A stretch of 64,000 nt of DNA. Source: Flavobacteriaceae bacterium PS02336 (GTDB taxonomy: Bacteria > Bacteroidota > Bacteroidia > Flavobacteriales > Flavobacteriaceae). The position numbers and the translations under genes were made by a program. The stretch spans positions 1,390,788 to 1,454,787 of the forward strand of contig JASCOF010000001.1 of assembly GCA_029960065.1 (NCBI GenBank), written 5' to 3'. Below are positions 34,854 to 42,997 of the stretch, one piece after another (the stretch's first letter is position 1; the number at the start of each line of letters is the position of its first letter). The notes below the pieces were generated by a model. It was not told where the DNA came from. It saw only the letters and a list, made by a program, of their open reading frames with translations, and did not search any database.

Positions 34854-34988
34854 TTATTCGTTTAAAGAGCCGGTGTATGCTATGTTTTGTTTCATGAGCA
34901 TAAAAAGGTTAGTGTTTAGCAGAAGCAAGGCTTTGATGAAAAATACGACCCGCACGGGTGGAGATTTTATATCAAATCCGCTGGACAT
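34854..34988 (-). CDS. Possible short leader ORF, 44 aa
   Basis: An ATG at 34988 within the inverted repeat opens 44 codons (MSSGFDIKSPPVRVVFFIKA, then LLLLNTNLFMLMKQNIAY) ending TAA at 34854. The middle is hydrophobic. It precedes the SSB/DUF932 gene on the same strand by 119 bases. The overlap with a highly symmetric sequence makes a structured DNA or RNA element more likely than a protein, so this is listed with low confidence. Confidence 0.25.
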   Translation of the reverse strand: MSSGFDIKSPPVRVVFFIKALLLLNTNLFMLMKQNIAYTGSLNE

Positions 34989-35000
34989 GGCCTTGCTTCT
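34921..35000. repeat. Nested inverted repeat, possible structured RNA, oriT or att-like element
   Basis: Three concentric pairings occur: AGAAGCAAGGC (34921..34931) with GCCTTGCTTCT (34990..35000), TTTGAT (34932..34937) with ATCAAA (34971..34976), and ACCCG / CGGGT around a CA loop (34948..34959). All arms are perfect. It lies in the leader region of the SSB/DUF932-PRTRC operon, in an otherwise AT-rich gap. Confidence 0.6.
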
Positions 35001-35356
35001 GGGTTAAGAACACGGAGATACCTTTGCTCTTGAAATAAGACAGAAGCATACGGGCTTTTGAAAAAAAAATAGAAGGGAAGCCATGAGGTTTGGATGTTGA
35101 ATGGGGATTTAATGCTGTTTACTATTTATAATTAAATTATGTATGGTATCGTTTTGAAAAACAAGTATTTATACCTGTTGTCTGTTTGTTGTTTTCTCTA
35201 TATTTATTGTGTGTTTTGCGTTTGCCATTTTTCTTGATTTAGAATTATTAATAATTGGGCGCAGATTTGAATTCCTAGAGATTCGATACCTGAATTAACC
35301 TACAGATGAATATTGGTTGCATCATAAATTTTAAGTGTCTTTTAATCTGATTTGTT
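35001..35356. other. AT-rich intergenic gap before the PLD gene
   Basis: No gene, tRNA or strong hairpin is seen. It contains T-rich stretches and must hold the promoter of the PLD-like gene at 35357. I cannot pick a convincing TTG / TAnnTTTG pair. Confidence 0.4.
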
Positions 35357-36952
35357 ATGGGAGAAAATTATAAAATAGAACTGGCGAAAGCTGTTGAGAT
35401 GGCTAAACATGAACTTTATGGTATTCCTGGAGTCATAAATATTGAGCAGGGCTTTAGATTTAAAAATGGATGGATTACGGACGAAGAGGTGATTTCTGTG
35501 GAAGTTGCGGAAAAAATCAATGAAAAGACGCTGCTTGAACTGGCAGTGAAACCTCTGCCTGCAGAGTTCAAGGGATACGGAATTGATGTGGTGGAGGCTG
35601 GATTCGAACAGCAGCTTAAATATCTGGGTGTGGATGTAAGCTTTTGGGCTGCGCCAAAGCCAGGCAATTATCGTGAGCCTGTAAATGTTACGCTGCCCCG
35701 CGTTGTTGAGTATATGGAAGCGGTTTTTCATGTTAGTCCTGATTCCGGATGGCCAAATCTGAAGAATTTTCTTAAAAGAGTAAGCAGCAGGCTTACTGCA
35801 ACCATGTACGAGTGGGATGCTGACCACATTACTTCGGCAATTTTTGAGGCTGTGCAAAACTGCAACGGGACCCTTAGAATGGTTACCCAAAATGATGGCA
35901 CTGATAAAGCTGTGAATAATATGAAGAGCCGTCTAGGGAGTAAATTTGAGCATGTTTGGTCATCTGTAGGAAGCGGCAAATTAATTGCGAGCGACTATCA
36001 TATAAAAGTAGCCGCGCGAGATGATGAGGAGTTCTGGCTGAGCAGCGGAAATTGGAAGAATTCGAACCAGGCAGATATTGATCCGGCAGGCAAGGGCGTG
36101 ACCATTCCCGGACCGCTTTCCAAACATAACCGGGAGTGGAATGTGGTAATAAAAAATTCCACACTGGCTACCATTTTCAGAAAGTACATAGATTGGGATT
36201 ATCAGGAAGCGCTGCGTGTTCCTTTCGATGTAAAAGAAAAGCTCGCAAATTCCTATGTCTTTATCCCTAAAGGGCTCTGTCCTCCTGTACCGCCAGTAGT
36301 AAGATATTTTAATCCGTTGACAGTTAGGCGTGTACTTGATGTGCAGCCTTTACTGACTCCGGATAAGAATTCTGAGGGCCAGCGCATGTTCCTCTATCAT
36401 GCGACAGAAATGGTTAAAAGCGCAAAGATTAGCATTGATATTGAAAACCAATCTTTTTCATTATTGGAGAACAACGATCCAGTTTATGAAAGCTTTTACA
36501 GGGCGGTTGTCGAAAAGCAGAACAGTGGTGTGGCTGTGAGGATAATTTTCAGGGATCCGCGGGAATTTGGTCCTAAAGGCCAGGCTGGTCTGGTTAAAAC
36601 GCTTACAAGGCTTAAAAAATTTGGCTTTAATACTGATAATATAAAAGTACAGTGCCGATGCCATACCAAAGCAATAATTGTTGATTCTTCTGACGAGGCC
36701 AATGCTCAGGTTTTGTTCGGAAGCCATAATTTAACCACTACGGGAGCCATGTACAACAGGGACGCCAGCCTATTGATAAGAGACAAGGCAGTGGCGTTCT
36801 ATTTTCAGGAGATTTTTGATTTCGACTGGAGTACTTTAGCGGTTCAGCAAACTGGCGAAAGCCTGACTGCTGTAAATCTTGCTTTAGCATCAGAAGCGGC
36901 GCCGGAAGGATTTAGAAAGGTTCTGCTTTCTGAAATTTTAGGAGAAGCTTAG
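35357..36952 (+). CDS. Phospholipase D-like protein with N-terminal protease-associated type domain
   Basis: A 531-aa cytosolic protein. Two PLD half-sites are present: DYHIKVAARDDEEFWLSSGN (His215, Lys217) and CHTKAIIVDSSDEANAQVLF followed by GSHNLTTTG (His436, Lys438, Asp443, Ser456, Asn458). Residues 20-82 (YGIPGVINIEQGFRFKNGWI to GYGIDVVEAG) resemble a small domain commonly found fused or adjacent to trypsin-like proteases in bacterial conflict-type systems. PLD-fold enzymes of this type are often nucleases. It converges with a trypsin-like protease gene 60 bases away, so I infer a functional pair. No signal peptide. Substrate unknown. Confidence 0.75.
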   Translation: MGENYKIELAKAVEMAKHELYGIPGVINIEQGFRFKNGWITDEEVISVEVAEKINEKTLLELAVKPLPAEFKGYGIDVVEAGFEQQLKYLGVDVSFWAAPKPGNYREPVNVTLPRVVEYMEAVFHVSPDSGWPNLKNFLKRVSSRLTATMYEWDADHITSAIFEAVQNCNGTLRMVTQNDGTDKAVNNMKSRLGSKFEHVWSSVGSGKLIASDYHIKVAARDDEEFWLSSGNWKNSNQADIDPAGKGVTIPGPLSKHNREWNVVIKNSTLATIFRKYIDWDYQEALRVPFDVKEKLANSYVFIPKGLCPPVPPVVRYFNPLTVRRVLDVQPLLTPDKNSEGQRMFLYHATEMVKSAKISIDIENQSFSLLENNDPVYESFYRAVVEKQNSGVAVRIIFRDPREFGPKGQAGLVKTLTRLKKFGFNTDNIKVQCRCHTKAIIVDSSDEANAQVLFGSHNLTTTGAMYNRDASLLIRDKAVAFYFQEIFDFDWSTLAVQQTGESLTAVNLALASEAAPEGFRKVLLSEILGEA

Positions 36953-37012
36953 GTAAATTAAGCAGATTTATGATTTTTCAAAATCTAAAACTTCGCAAGA
37001 CGATTACCTTTA

Positions 37013-37849
37013 CTATAAAAGCCTGGCAAAATCCAGGATCTTGCCGCCGTTTATAGCTGCTCCAAGGTTAATTGGCAACTGCGTCTTTACAATCTTTTTC
37101 TTTTTGATCGGCACTCTTTCTATTTCTCCTTCAGCGGTGTATTGCGGTCCCTCGTATAAAATCCCAAGCAGGATTACCCGATATTTTAGAAGATAATGGT
37201 TTTCATTTCGATCCATATATTGGCCGATATTGTAGATAATGATTGGCGAACCGCTTGAACCAGGAAAGCACGCTGCGTCAATTAAAAATTCATCACAGCC
37301 AAGATAAGGGAGTCTGGGGCTGGTTGCAGTAATTCCTTTTCTGACAATGGGTTTATTGTTATGGTCATCCCAAATGTTTTCAGGATATCCTACCATAATT
37401 ATTTCTTCGATGGCGCATAAGTTTTCAATTTCCTGTTTAGAGGGGATATGGCTGGAGTCGAAAGCTCCGTAAAAAAAATCTTCTTTTAATAAGTGTTTGA
37501 TTGATTTTATCGGCAGTATGCATAAATCGACCTCAGGGTCGGGATGGGCAATCCAGTGCGATTGGAAGTCTTCAAGGAAAATTGTCAAATGTTCAGTGTT
37601 AATTGGATCTCCATTTTGGTCTTTTTTGGTTAAGGTAAACTGACCGTTCTGGACTCCATCTACCACATGCCAGTTGGTTACTATTGCCAGGCTGTCCAGT
37701 GTTTCTGGAGTTTGCGGATCGAAATCAAAGAAAAAACCGGTACCGGTTCCGCCATTTTGGTCAAAAGTTTCTATTCTGACAGTTGCAGACGTGATTAGAT
37801 CGGCAACTGAAAGATCGTTGGAATTCTTGTTTGAAGTTTCTTTTGTCAT
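37013..37849 (-). CDS. Cytosolic trypsin-like serine protease
   Basis: A 278-aa S1-type protease without signal peptide. TGTGFFFDFD leads to VTNWHVVDG (His61), HPDPEVDLCILPI has Asp108, and AACFPGSSGSPIIIYN has the nucleophile Ser199. IIMVGYPENIWDDHNN is the usual pre-nucleophile segment. The N-terminal 18 residues are polar and disordered. Intracellular trypsin-like domains in bacteria often serve as effectors or activators in anti-phage systems. Its neighbours, a PLD-like protein with a protease-associated type N-terminus and a 111-aa unknown, make a module of this kind plausible. It is followed by the PLD gene on the other strand. Confidence 0.85.
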   Translation of the reverse strand: MTKETSNKNSNDLSVADLITSATVRIETFDQNGGTGTGFFFDFDPQTPETLDSLAIVTNWHVVDGVQNGQFTLTKKDQNGDPINTEHLTIFLEDFQSHWIAHPDPEVDLCILPIKSIKHLLKEDFFYGAFDSSHIPSKQEIENLCAIEEIIMVGYPENIWDDHNNKPIVRKGITATSPRLPYLGCDEFLIDAACFPGSSGSPIIIYNIGQYMDRNENHYLLKYRVILLGILYEGPQYTAEGEIERVPIKKKKIVKTQLPINLGAAINGGKILDFARLL

Positions 37850-37914
37850 TTATTTTAAAATTTCATAGGGATTGGTTATTTGCAAAACCGCTGAAGCGAT
37901 CAGCTGTAAGCAAG

Positions 37915-38250
37915 CTAGTTGTGGCTGGAATATTTAATGTAGGCTTCAACTTCATGATGGAGCCTAATTATATCTGCGATGAATTTGGATGCTGTTGAAT
38001 TCCGCTTTCCGAGCAGTGATCTGGCTATTGAACCTTCCGCAGCGCCTCCTTCACCTTGTCCGCTGTAAAGCAGATTCTTTTTTATCTTATTTTTCAAAGA
38101 TATTAATTCATCTGGAACAGGAGCGCGCAGAGCGCACCTTATCTCAAGTTCAGATTCAATTAATCTTTCCTTTGCGTTGCCTTTTCCAATGCAGATTTTA
38201 TAAATTGCTGCGGAGCTTTTGCCAATAAAATAATTAAAACTCGGATTCAT
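37915..38250 (-). CDS. Hypothetical protein of the PLD/protease module, 111 aa
   Basis: A small helical protein (IYKICIGKGNAKERLIESEL, then ISLKNKIKKNLLYSGQGEGG) with a C-terminal helix HHEVEAYIKYSSHN. It lies 65 bases upstream of the protease gene on the same strand, so co-transcription is likely. I recognise no family. The glycine/alanine-rich GQGEGGAAEGS linker in the middle could be a protease-sensitive hinge, which is speculation. Confidence 0.5.
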   Translation of the reverse strand: MNPSFNYFIGKSSAAIYKICIGKGNAKERLIESELEIRCALRAPVPDELISLKNKIKKNLLYSGQGEGGAAEGSIARSLLGKRNSTASKFIADIIRLHHEVEAYIKYSSHN

Positions 38251-38562
38251 AATACCATAGCTATTCCGTTTAAAAAAATAAATTGCTGATTATTGTGTTT
38301 TTAGAATCGTTTAAAGATATTAAGCAACAATTCGGGCCTGCATTATGTATTGATCATGAGCCGCAGCTTGGCCAAAACTCAAGAGGCTGTTTATCTGCTG
38401 GATTCTATTGTAAATATACTTTTTATAAATTACAAAAACAGCTATCTCTCGTTCATAGACAAGAACTTCCGTATTATGCCAGAGAAAGCCGCAATAGGCA
38501 TCATCTCATTTTATTAAAATAAATTTCTTCCTAGTGTATTTATAATCTAAACGGATAGGAAG
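38251..38562. other. Intergenic gap before the recombinase operon
   Basis: No supported gene; an open frame of 79 codons on the plus strand at 38283..38522 lacks codon bias and family likeness. The gap separates the divergent 111-aa gene and the recombinase pair and probably contains the promoters of both. Confidence 0.4.
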
Positions 38563-38733
38563 ATGGAAAATGAGACTGGTTACAATGAATCGAAAATTAC
38601 AACAGAAAAAGCACTACAAATGCTTAAATCTGAAGGCTTGGAGGTGACTTTTGAACAGGCGGAGGAAATCTTGTATTTCTTGAGAAAAATTGCTAATATC
38701 GCTGTGTTGAAACATTTAAATAAAACAGAATGA
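38563..38733 (+). CDS. Small recombinase-associated protein, 56 aa
   Basis: ATG at 38563 opens 56 codons ending TGA at 38731..38733. The sequence (TTEKALQMLKSEGLEVTFEQ, AEEILYFLRKIANIAVLKHL) is two or three helices and resembles small proteins that precede integrase genes in Bacteroidota elements. Its stop overlaps the recombinase start codon (ATGA at 38730..38733), so the two are translationally coupled. A role as recombination directionality factor or regulator is possible but unproven. Confidence 0.7.
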   Translation: MENETGYNESKITTEKALQMLKSEGLEVTFEQAEEILYFLRKIANIAVLKHLNKTE

Positions 38734-40280
38734 GTAAGATAGCAGATTTATATATCAGAGTGAGCACCGATGAGCAGGCTGAGAAAGGCTTCTCGCAGCG
38801 CAATCAGGAAGAGATGCTTAGAAAGTACTGCAGCATCAACAGAATTCAGATACGCAATGTGATCTACGAAGACCATTCGGCAAAAACTTTCAACAGGCCG
38901 CAATGGAAAAAATTTCTCGCCGACATAAAAAAGCACAAAAATAAAATAAGCCTGGTTCTTTTTATGAAATGGGACAGGTTCAGCCGCAATGCGGGCGATG
39001 CTTATCAGATGATAAATCAATTAAGGGTTTTAGGGGTCGAACCGCAGGCAATTGAACAGCCGTTAGATTTAAGCGTTCCGGAAAACAAAATGATGCTCGC
39101 CTTTTATCTCGCTGCGCCTGAGGTTGAAAACGACCGCAGGGCATTAAATACGTTTCAGGGGCTAAGAAGAGGAAAAAAAGAGGGCAGGCATATGGGGATG
39201 GCGCCTTACGGTTATACAAATAAGGTAACCGAAGATGGAAAAAAGTACATTGCAGTTGTGGCGGAAAAAGCTGCGAACGTAGTTTGGGTATATGAACAGA
39301 TTGCTAAGAATATTTTCAGTACCGAATCAATATATCAGACTGCCAAAGAAAAGGGCATGGGAATCTCCAAGAATAACATGTGGCTGATTATAAGAAATCC
39401 GCTGTACTGCGGAATGATAGTAGTTCCAAAGTATCGCGATGAGGAGGAAAGGCTTGTTAAGGGGCAGCATGATGCAATAATCAGCCAAGATCTGTTCTAT
39501 AAAGTTCAGGATATACTCAACAGTAAAGCACGGACCTACAGGCCAAAAATCAAGACAATTGAGAATTTTCCGCTCAGGGGCTTTTTTGTCTGTCCTGAAT
39601 GCGGGCAGAAATTGGGAGGCAGCAAGTGCAGGGGGAGAAGCAGAGACTACTACTATTACCACTGCGATAAATTATGCAAGTGGAGGGTAAATTCCGAAAT
39701 GGCCAATAGTGTATTTAAAGGGCATTTAAATAAGTTCAAGCCTTTGGTCGAAGTAAGAAAATTATACAGTGCAGTTCTGCTTGAAGCATACAGAGAACAT
39801 ACAGGATTAGTTATAAATGAGAAAAAGAAATCCTTGGAACAGATTGGGGTTTACGAAAAAAAACTGGCTGTTGCCAGAAACCTGCTGGTTACCGAGAAGA
39901 TAGATGCCGATGACTATCATTTAATGAAGACAGAATACAATGCTGAGATCAGCAGGCTTGAAAATGAGATTGGAAATGTGGATGAAGACAGAGCCAATAT
40001 TGAATCTTTAATGAACACAGGACTGCAAAACCTAATAAAACTCGGCGAGGCCTTTGGTGACGGGTCTTTAGTGGATTCCAGAGAGATAATCGGTTTAATT
40101 TTTCCTGAAAATTTCACATTTCAAAACAATAAAATCCAAACCGGTAGGGTCAACGAAATGTTCAAGTGTATCTATCTGGTAAACAATAGATTACGGGCAA
40201 AAAAAAACGGAACAAAAGATGATATTTTTCTTTTGTCCCGAGTAGTGACCTCGACTGGATTCAAACCAGTAACCTTCTGA
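38730..40280 (+). CDS. Large serine recombinase (integrase of the element)
   Basis: A 516-aa site-specific recombinase. The resolvase catalytic domain starts ADLYIRVSTDEQAEKGFSQR with nucleophile Ser12, then MKWDRFSRNAGDAY. The recombinase domain follows (GMAPYGYTNKVTEDGKKYI, IIRNPLYCGMIVVPKYR) and then a zinc ribbon (FVCPECGQKLGGSKC, YYYYHCDKLCKW) and a coiled coil near 370-420. The stop codon TGA at 40278 lies inside the minus-strand tRNA-Arg gene, so the last dozen residues (VVTSTGFKPVTF) are antisense to the tRNA 3' half. This shows the element was inserted at that tRNA and that its integrase gene runs across the attachment site. Confidence 0.92.
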   Translation: MSKIADLYIRVSTDEQAEKGFSQRNQEEMLRKYCSINRIQIRNVIYEDHSAKTFNRPQWKKFLADIKKHKNKISLVLFMKWDRFSRNAGDAYQMINQLRVLGVEPQAIEQPLDLSVPENKMMLAFYLAAPEVENDRRALNTFQGLRRGKKEGRHMGMAPYGYTNKVTEDGKKYIAVVAEKAANVVWVYEQIAKNIFSTESIYQTAKEKGMGISKNNMWLIIRNPLYCGMIVVPKYRDEEERLVKGQHDAIISQDLFYKVQDILNSKARTYRPKIKTIENFPLRGFFVCPECGQKLGGSKCRGRSRDYYYYHCDKLCKWRVNSEMANSVFKGHLNKFKPLVEVRKLYSAVLLEAYREHTGLVINEKKKSLEQIGVYEKKLAVARNLLVTEKIDADDYHLMKTEYNAEISRLENEIGNVDEDRANIESLMNTGLQNLIKLGEAFGDGSLVDSREIIGLIFPENFTFQNNKIQTGRVNEMFKCIYLVNNRLRAKKNGTKDDIFLLSRVVTSTGFKPVTF

Positions 40281-40319
40281 GCCGTAATCAGATGCGCTAT
40301 TCAGTTGCGCCACGAGGCC
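40246..40319 (-). tRNA. tRNA-Arg (anticodon ACG)
   Basis: A full cloverleaf can be folded: acceptor GGCCTCG with CGAGGTC (one G-T pair), D stem GCGC / GCGC, anticodon stem TCTGA / TCAGA with loop TTACGGC (anticodon ACG), T stem ACTGG / CCAGT with loop TTTGAAT, and discriminator A. The length is 74 nucleotides and CCA is not encoded. The recombinase gene overlaps its 3' half on the other strand, making it the integration target. Confidence 0.95.
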
Positions 40320-40321
40320 TT

Positions 40322-40355
40322 TTTGTTATCAATTCAGCTATTTTTTGTAGCTTTG
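40322..40355 (+). promoter_or_regulatory. Putative apt promoter
   Basis: TTTG at 40322..40325 and TAGCTTTG at 40348..40355 with a 22-base spacer fit the Bacteroidota -33 TTG / -7 TAnnTTTG consensus. The apt start codon is 79 bases downstream. Confidence 0.5.
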
Positions 40356-40433
40356 TTGATTGCTTATTGCGGGTGCAAAGATAGGCATAAATGTGAGATA
40401 AACAAGCAAAAAATAACATAAAATTAAAAAAAA

Positions 40434-40946
40434 ATGCAGTTAGAAAATTATATACGTGATATTCAGGGTTTTCCAAAAGAAAGAATTTTGTTTAAAGATA
40501 TAACTCCGTTGCTAATTAACCCTGAGGCGCGAACAAATTGCCTGCAAATTCTAGTTGATTCTCTAAAAGGACAAAAAATTGATAAGGTGGTTGGAGCTGA
40601 ATCTCGTGGTTTTTTCTTCGGAATGTTGCTGGCTCAAGAATTAAATGCAGGATTTATTCCGGTTAGGAAACCTAAAAAACTTCCGTATGAAACGATTTCT
40701 GCATCTTATGAGTTAGAATATGGATCTGATAGTTTAGAAATGCACACAGATGCAATAAAAAAAGGCGATCGTGTTTTAATTCACGACGATGTTTTAGCCA
40801 CTGGCGGAACAGCAAAAGCCGTTTGCGAATTGGTAGAGAAATTAGGTGGCGAAATTGTGCAATGTAATTTCTTGATGGAACTAACTTTTCTTAACGGAAG
40901 AGAAAAAATTGCAGCATATCCTGTTTTTGCAGCAGTAACATATTAA
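40434..40946 (+). CDS. apt: Adenine phosphoribosyltransferase
   Basis: A 170-aa purine salvage enzyme that joins adenine to PRPP to make AMP. The fold signatures are complete: IRDIQGFPKERILFKDITPL at the N-terminus, VVGAESRGFFFG, RKPKKLPYE and the PRPP loop VLIHDDVLATGGTAKA (about 114-129). Length is standard. It is the first core gene to the right of the tRNA-Arg and has AT-rich chromosomal codon use. It is convergent with the response regulator gene, with only 1 base between stop codons. Confidence 0.95.
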   Translation: MQLENYIRDIQGFPKERILFKDITPLLINPEARTNCLQILVDSLKGQKIDKVVGAESRGFFFGMLLAQELNAGFIPVRKPKKLPYETISASYELEYGSDSLEMHTDAIKKGDRVLIHDDVLATGGTAKAVCELVEKLGGEIVQCNFLMELTFLNGREKIAAYPVFAAVTY

Positions 40947-40947
40947 T

Positions 40948-41598
40948 TTAAACAAAAACAATTTTATGCTTAATGGCATAAAGCACAAGTCCGATTCGGG
41001 TTTTTATTTCAAGTTTGTCAAAAAGTATTTCTCTGTAACCGTCAATAGTTTTGGGACTCAAACACATTTGTGATGCGATTTCTTTATAGGTCATTTCGGT
41101 ACAGGCGTGTTTAATAAAAACAAGTTCTTTTTCTTTTAAACTGATTCTTTTGTTGTCACTGTTGACTTTATTGATAAGCATTCCAGACACTAATTCTGTG
41201 AAATAAAAACCTTTTTCGACTACGCATTCTATGGCCTCTCTAAAAATTTCTGGCGAAGTATCTTTTAGTAAATAACCCTTTGCGCCGTTTGTAATCATCT
41301 TTATGATAATTTCTTCGTCATCATTAACAGATAAAGCAATTACTCTAAGATCGGGTCTGTTGTCTTTTAACCATTTCATCGTACTTAATCCGTCTAGAAC
41401 GGGCATATTTACATCAAGTAAGATAAGATCAATATTAGTAGAAGGATTTTGTTCCAGATAATCAATAAAAACTTTTCCGTTTTCAAAACGTTCTATGACT
41501 TCGTAATCTCCAAAACTTTTTATTAAAAGCTCTAGAGACTGCGAAAAAAGTAAATGATCGTCTACAATGATTATTTTGTTTTTTGAGTTAGTTTTCAT
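40948..41598 (-). CDS. LuxR/NarL-type response regulator
   Basis: A 216-aa two-domain regulator. The receiver has acidic DDH near residue 13, phosphoacceptor Asp62 in LLDVNMPVLDG and Lys in LLKDTS. The C-terminal domain is LuxR-type: MTYKEIASQMCLSPKTIDGY followed by EILFDKLEIKTR. Its start overlaps the histidine kinase end by 11 bases, so the two form one transcript and a cognate pair. Target genes are unknown. Confidence 0.92.
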   Translation of the reverse strand: MKTNSKNKIIIVDDHLLFSQSLELLIKSFGDYEVIERFENGKVFIDYLEQNPSTNIDLILLDVNMPVLDGLSTMKWLKDNRPDLRVIALSVNDDEEIIIKMITNGAKGYLLKDTSPEIFREAIECVVEKGFYFTELVSGMLINKVNSDNKRISLKEKELVFIKHACTEMTYKEIASQMCLSPKTIDGYREILFDKLEIKTRIGLVLYAIKHKIVFV

Positions 41599-42370
41599 GG
41601 CCTTGAGTTAAAGGATATTCAATAGTTACACTTGTTCCTGTTTCATCAGAATTCATAATCAGTTTGGCTCCAATTAGCTTAGCCCTTAATTTCATGTTAT
41701 TTAAACCCAATCCTGAATTTGATTTTTTTAAATCATAACCAATTCCCGAATCTTTCAGTTTTAATCTAAAAACAGAATCTGTTGTTTCAATAAAAACGTC
41801 AAATAAATCGCTTCTGGAATGTTTTAAGCTATTGTGGAGTGCCTCTTGAAAAATTCTATAAATAATTAATTCATGCTCATCATTTATAGTTGGGACTGTT
41901 CCAATCTGATTAAAACTATATTTGATTTTTTTTAGCTTCTTTATTCGCTCCAAATCCTGCTGAATGGCTTCTAAAAAGTTATTCTGAAGCAGATTGTCTT
42001 TGTTAATAATTCGGGAAAGAATTCTTAATTCATCTAAAGATTTGGCTAAAACATCTTTCATATCTTTCAATTCGCTTATCTGTACATTTTTATTACTGAT
42101 TGAAATATTAAGCTGCATAATGGCAACCGAAATAATCTGTCCAATATTATCGTGAAGTTCTTTACTGATTTCAGATAAAGTCTGATCTTTTATTTCGATG
42201 CGGGTTTTAACAAGTTCCGATTGAAAATACAAGTCAGCTTCCATTTTTTCTACCACAAAGTTGTTTTTCTTCTTTAAAAAATAAAAGAAAATGATGACCA
42301 AAACGACAATCAAGGTAAAGAAAACAATACCCAGAGAAATGACTAATAATTGTATTTCTTTTCGCTCCAT
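41588..42370 (-). CDS. Sensor histidine kinase (NarX/DesK-type HisKA_3)
   Basis: A 260-aa kinase with a single N-terminal membrane helix (about 9-32) and no large sensor domain. The HisKA_3 dimerisation helix has ISKELHDNIGQII with His73; the ATPase domain shows EALHNSLKHSRSDL (N box), LKDSGIGYD and SGLGLNNMKLRAKLIGA. It overlaps both the downstream regulator (11 bases) and the upstream membrane gene (28 bases). The lack of a sensor domain suggests the adjacent multi-helix protein senses the signal. Confidence 0.9.
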   Translation of the reverse strand: MERKEIQLLVISLGIVFFTLIVVLVIIFFYFLKKKNNFVVEKMEADLYFQSELVKTRIEIKDQTLSEISKELHDNIGQIISVAIMQLNISISNKNVQISELKDMKDVLAKSLDELRILSRIINKDNLLQNNFLEAIQQDLERIKKLKKIKYSFNQIGTVPTINDEHELIIYRIFQEALHNSLKHSRSDLFDVFIETTDSVFRLKLKDSGIGYDLKKSNSGLGLNNMKLRAKLIGAKLIMNSDETGTSVTIEYPLTQGHEN

Positions 42371-42990
42371 ACAAATCCTATTATAAAGCAGCTATGTGCC
42401 AGAAAATTCAAAATAAATAATACTAAGCTAAATACAGATTCGTCTTGTTTGATTAAAAACCAGTTGATTGCCAGCATAAAAGGAGTAAAAGGAACATGAA
42501 ATACCAATATTCCTAAAACATACCAGAAAAAAACGGACTTTTTAAAATTTAATATTTTTTCAGAATTAAAAATTTCGATCAAATACAAACAGGATAATAT
42601 CAAAACTAATAAAACACCAATTGCAAAACTGTAAGTAAAAGACCGGTTCATATCTTCTTTAAAATATAAAAAGTTTAAGAAGAAAGAAATGATGAACAGG
42701 ATCAGAAAAATAGCAGCCGAGATGCGATGGTTAATTTTGGTCAATAAGGCTCTTAAAAGTAAAATATAGGCAGAAATACTGGCAAACATGTAAAAATTGT
42801 AGACGTAAAAGTTAAGCAAACCCGTCCATTGGGTAAAATAATAGCCTACAATTTCTGTTATGATTGAAAACCAGATTAAAAGTACTAAAAATTTAGCTTT
42901 ATTACCAGGAAGTTTTGGCAGCGAAAATAAACCAACTATTCCAGATAATAAAGCCAGAAAAATGACATAAGATCTTAAAAATTCAAACAT
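42343..42990 (-). CDS. Multi-pass membrane protein partner of the histidine kinase
   Basis: A 215-aa protein with about seven predicted membrane helices (SYVIFLALLSGIVGLFSL, then LVLLIWFSIITEIVGYYF and so on) and a short cytosolic tail WSEKKYNY. It has no enzyme motif. Its end overlaps the kinase start by 28 bases, and the kinase lacks a sensor domain, so it is likely the input module of this signalling unit. Bacteroidota genomes often have such three-gene arrangements. Confidence 0.7.
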   Translation of the reverse strand: MFEFLRSYVIFLALLSGIVGLFSLPKLPGNKAKFLVLLIWFSIITEIVGYYFTQWTGLLNFYVYNFYMFASISAYILLLRALLTKINHRISAAIFLILFIISFFLNFLYFKEDMNRSFTYSFAIGVLLVLILSCLYLIEIFNSEKILNFKKSVFFWYVLGILVFHVPFTPFMLAINWFLIKQDESVFSLVLFILNFLAHSCFIIGFVWSEKKYNY

Positions 42991-42997
42991 ATTTGTT

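Noticed and set aside
38283..38522. Plus-strand open frame of 79 codons
   Set aside because: No ribosome site, family likeness or conserved context; lies in the promoter gap of the recombinase unit.
1..40250. Second copy of the tRNA-Arg 3' half as the other attachment site
   Set aside because: I looked for the word around the T-arm and acceptor elsewhere in the window and did not see it.
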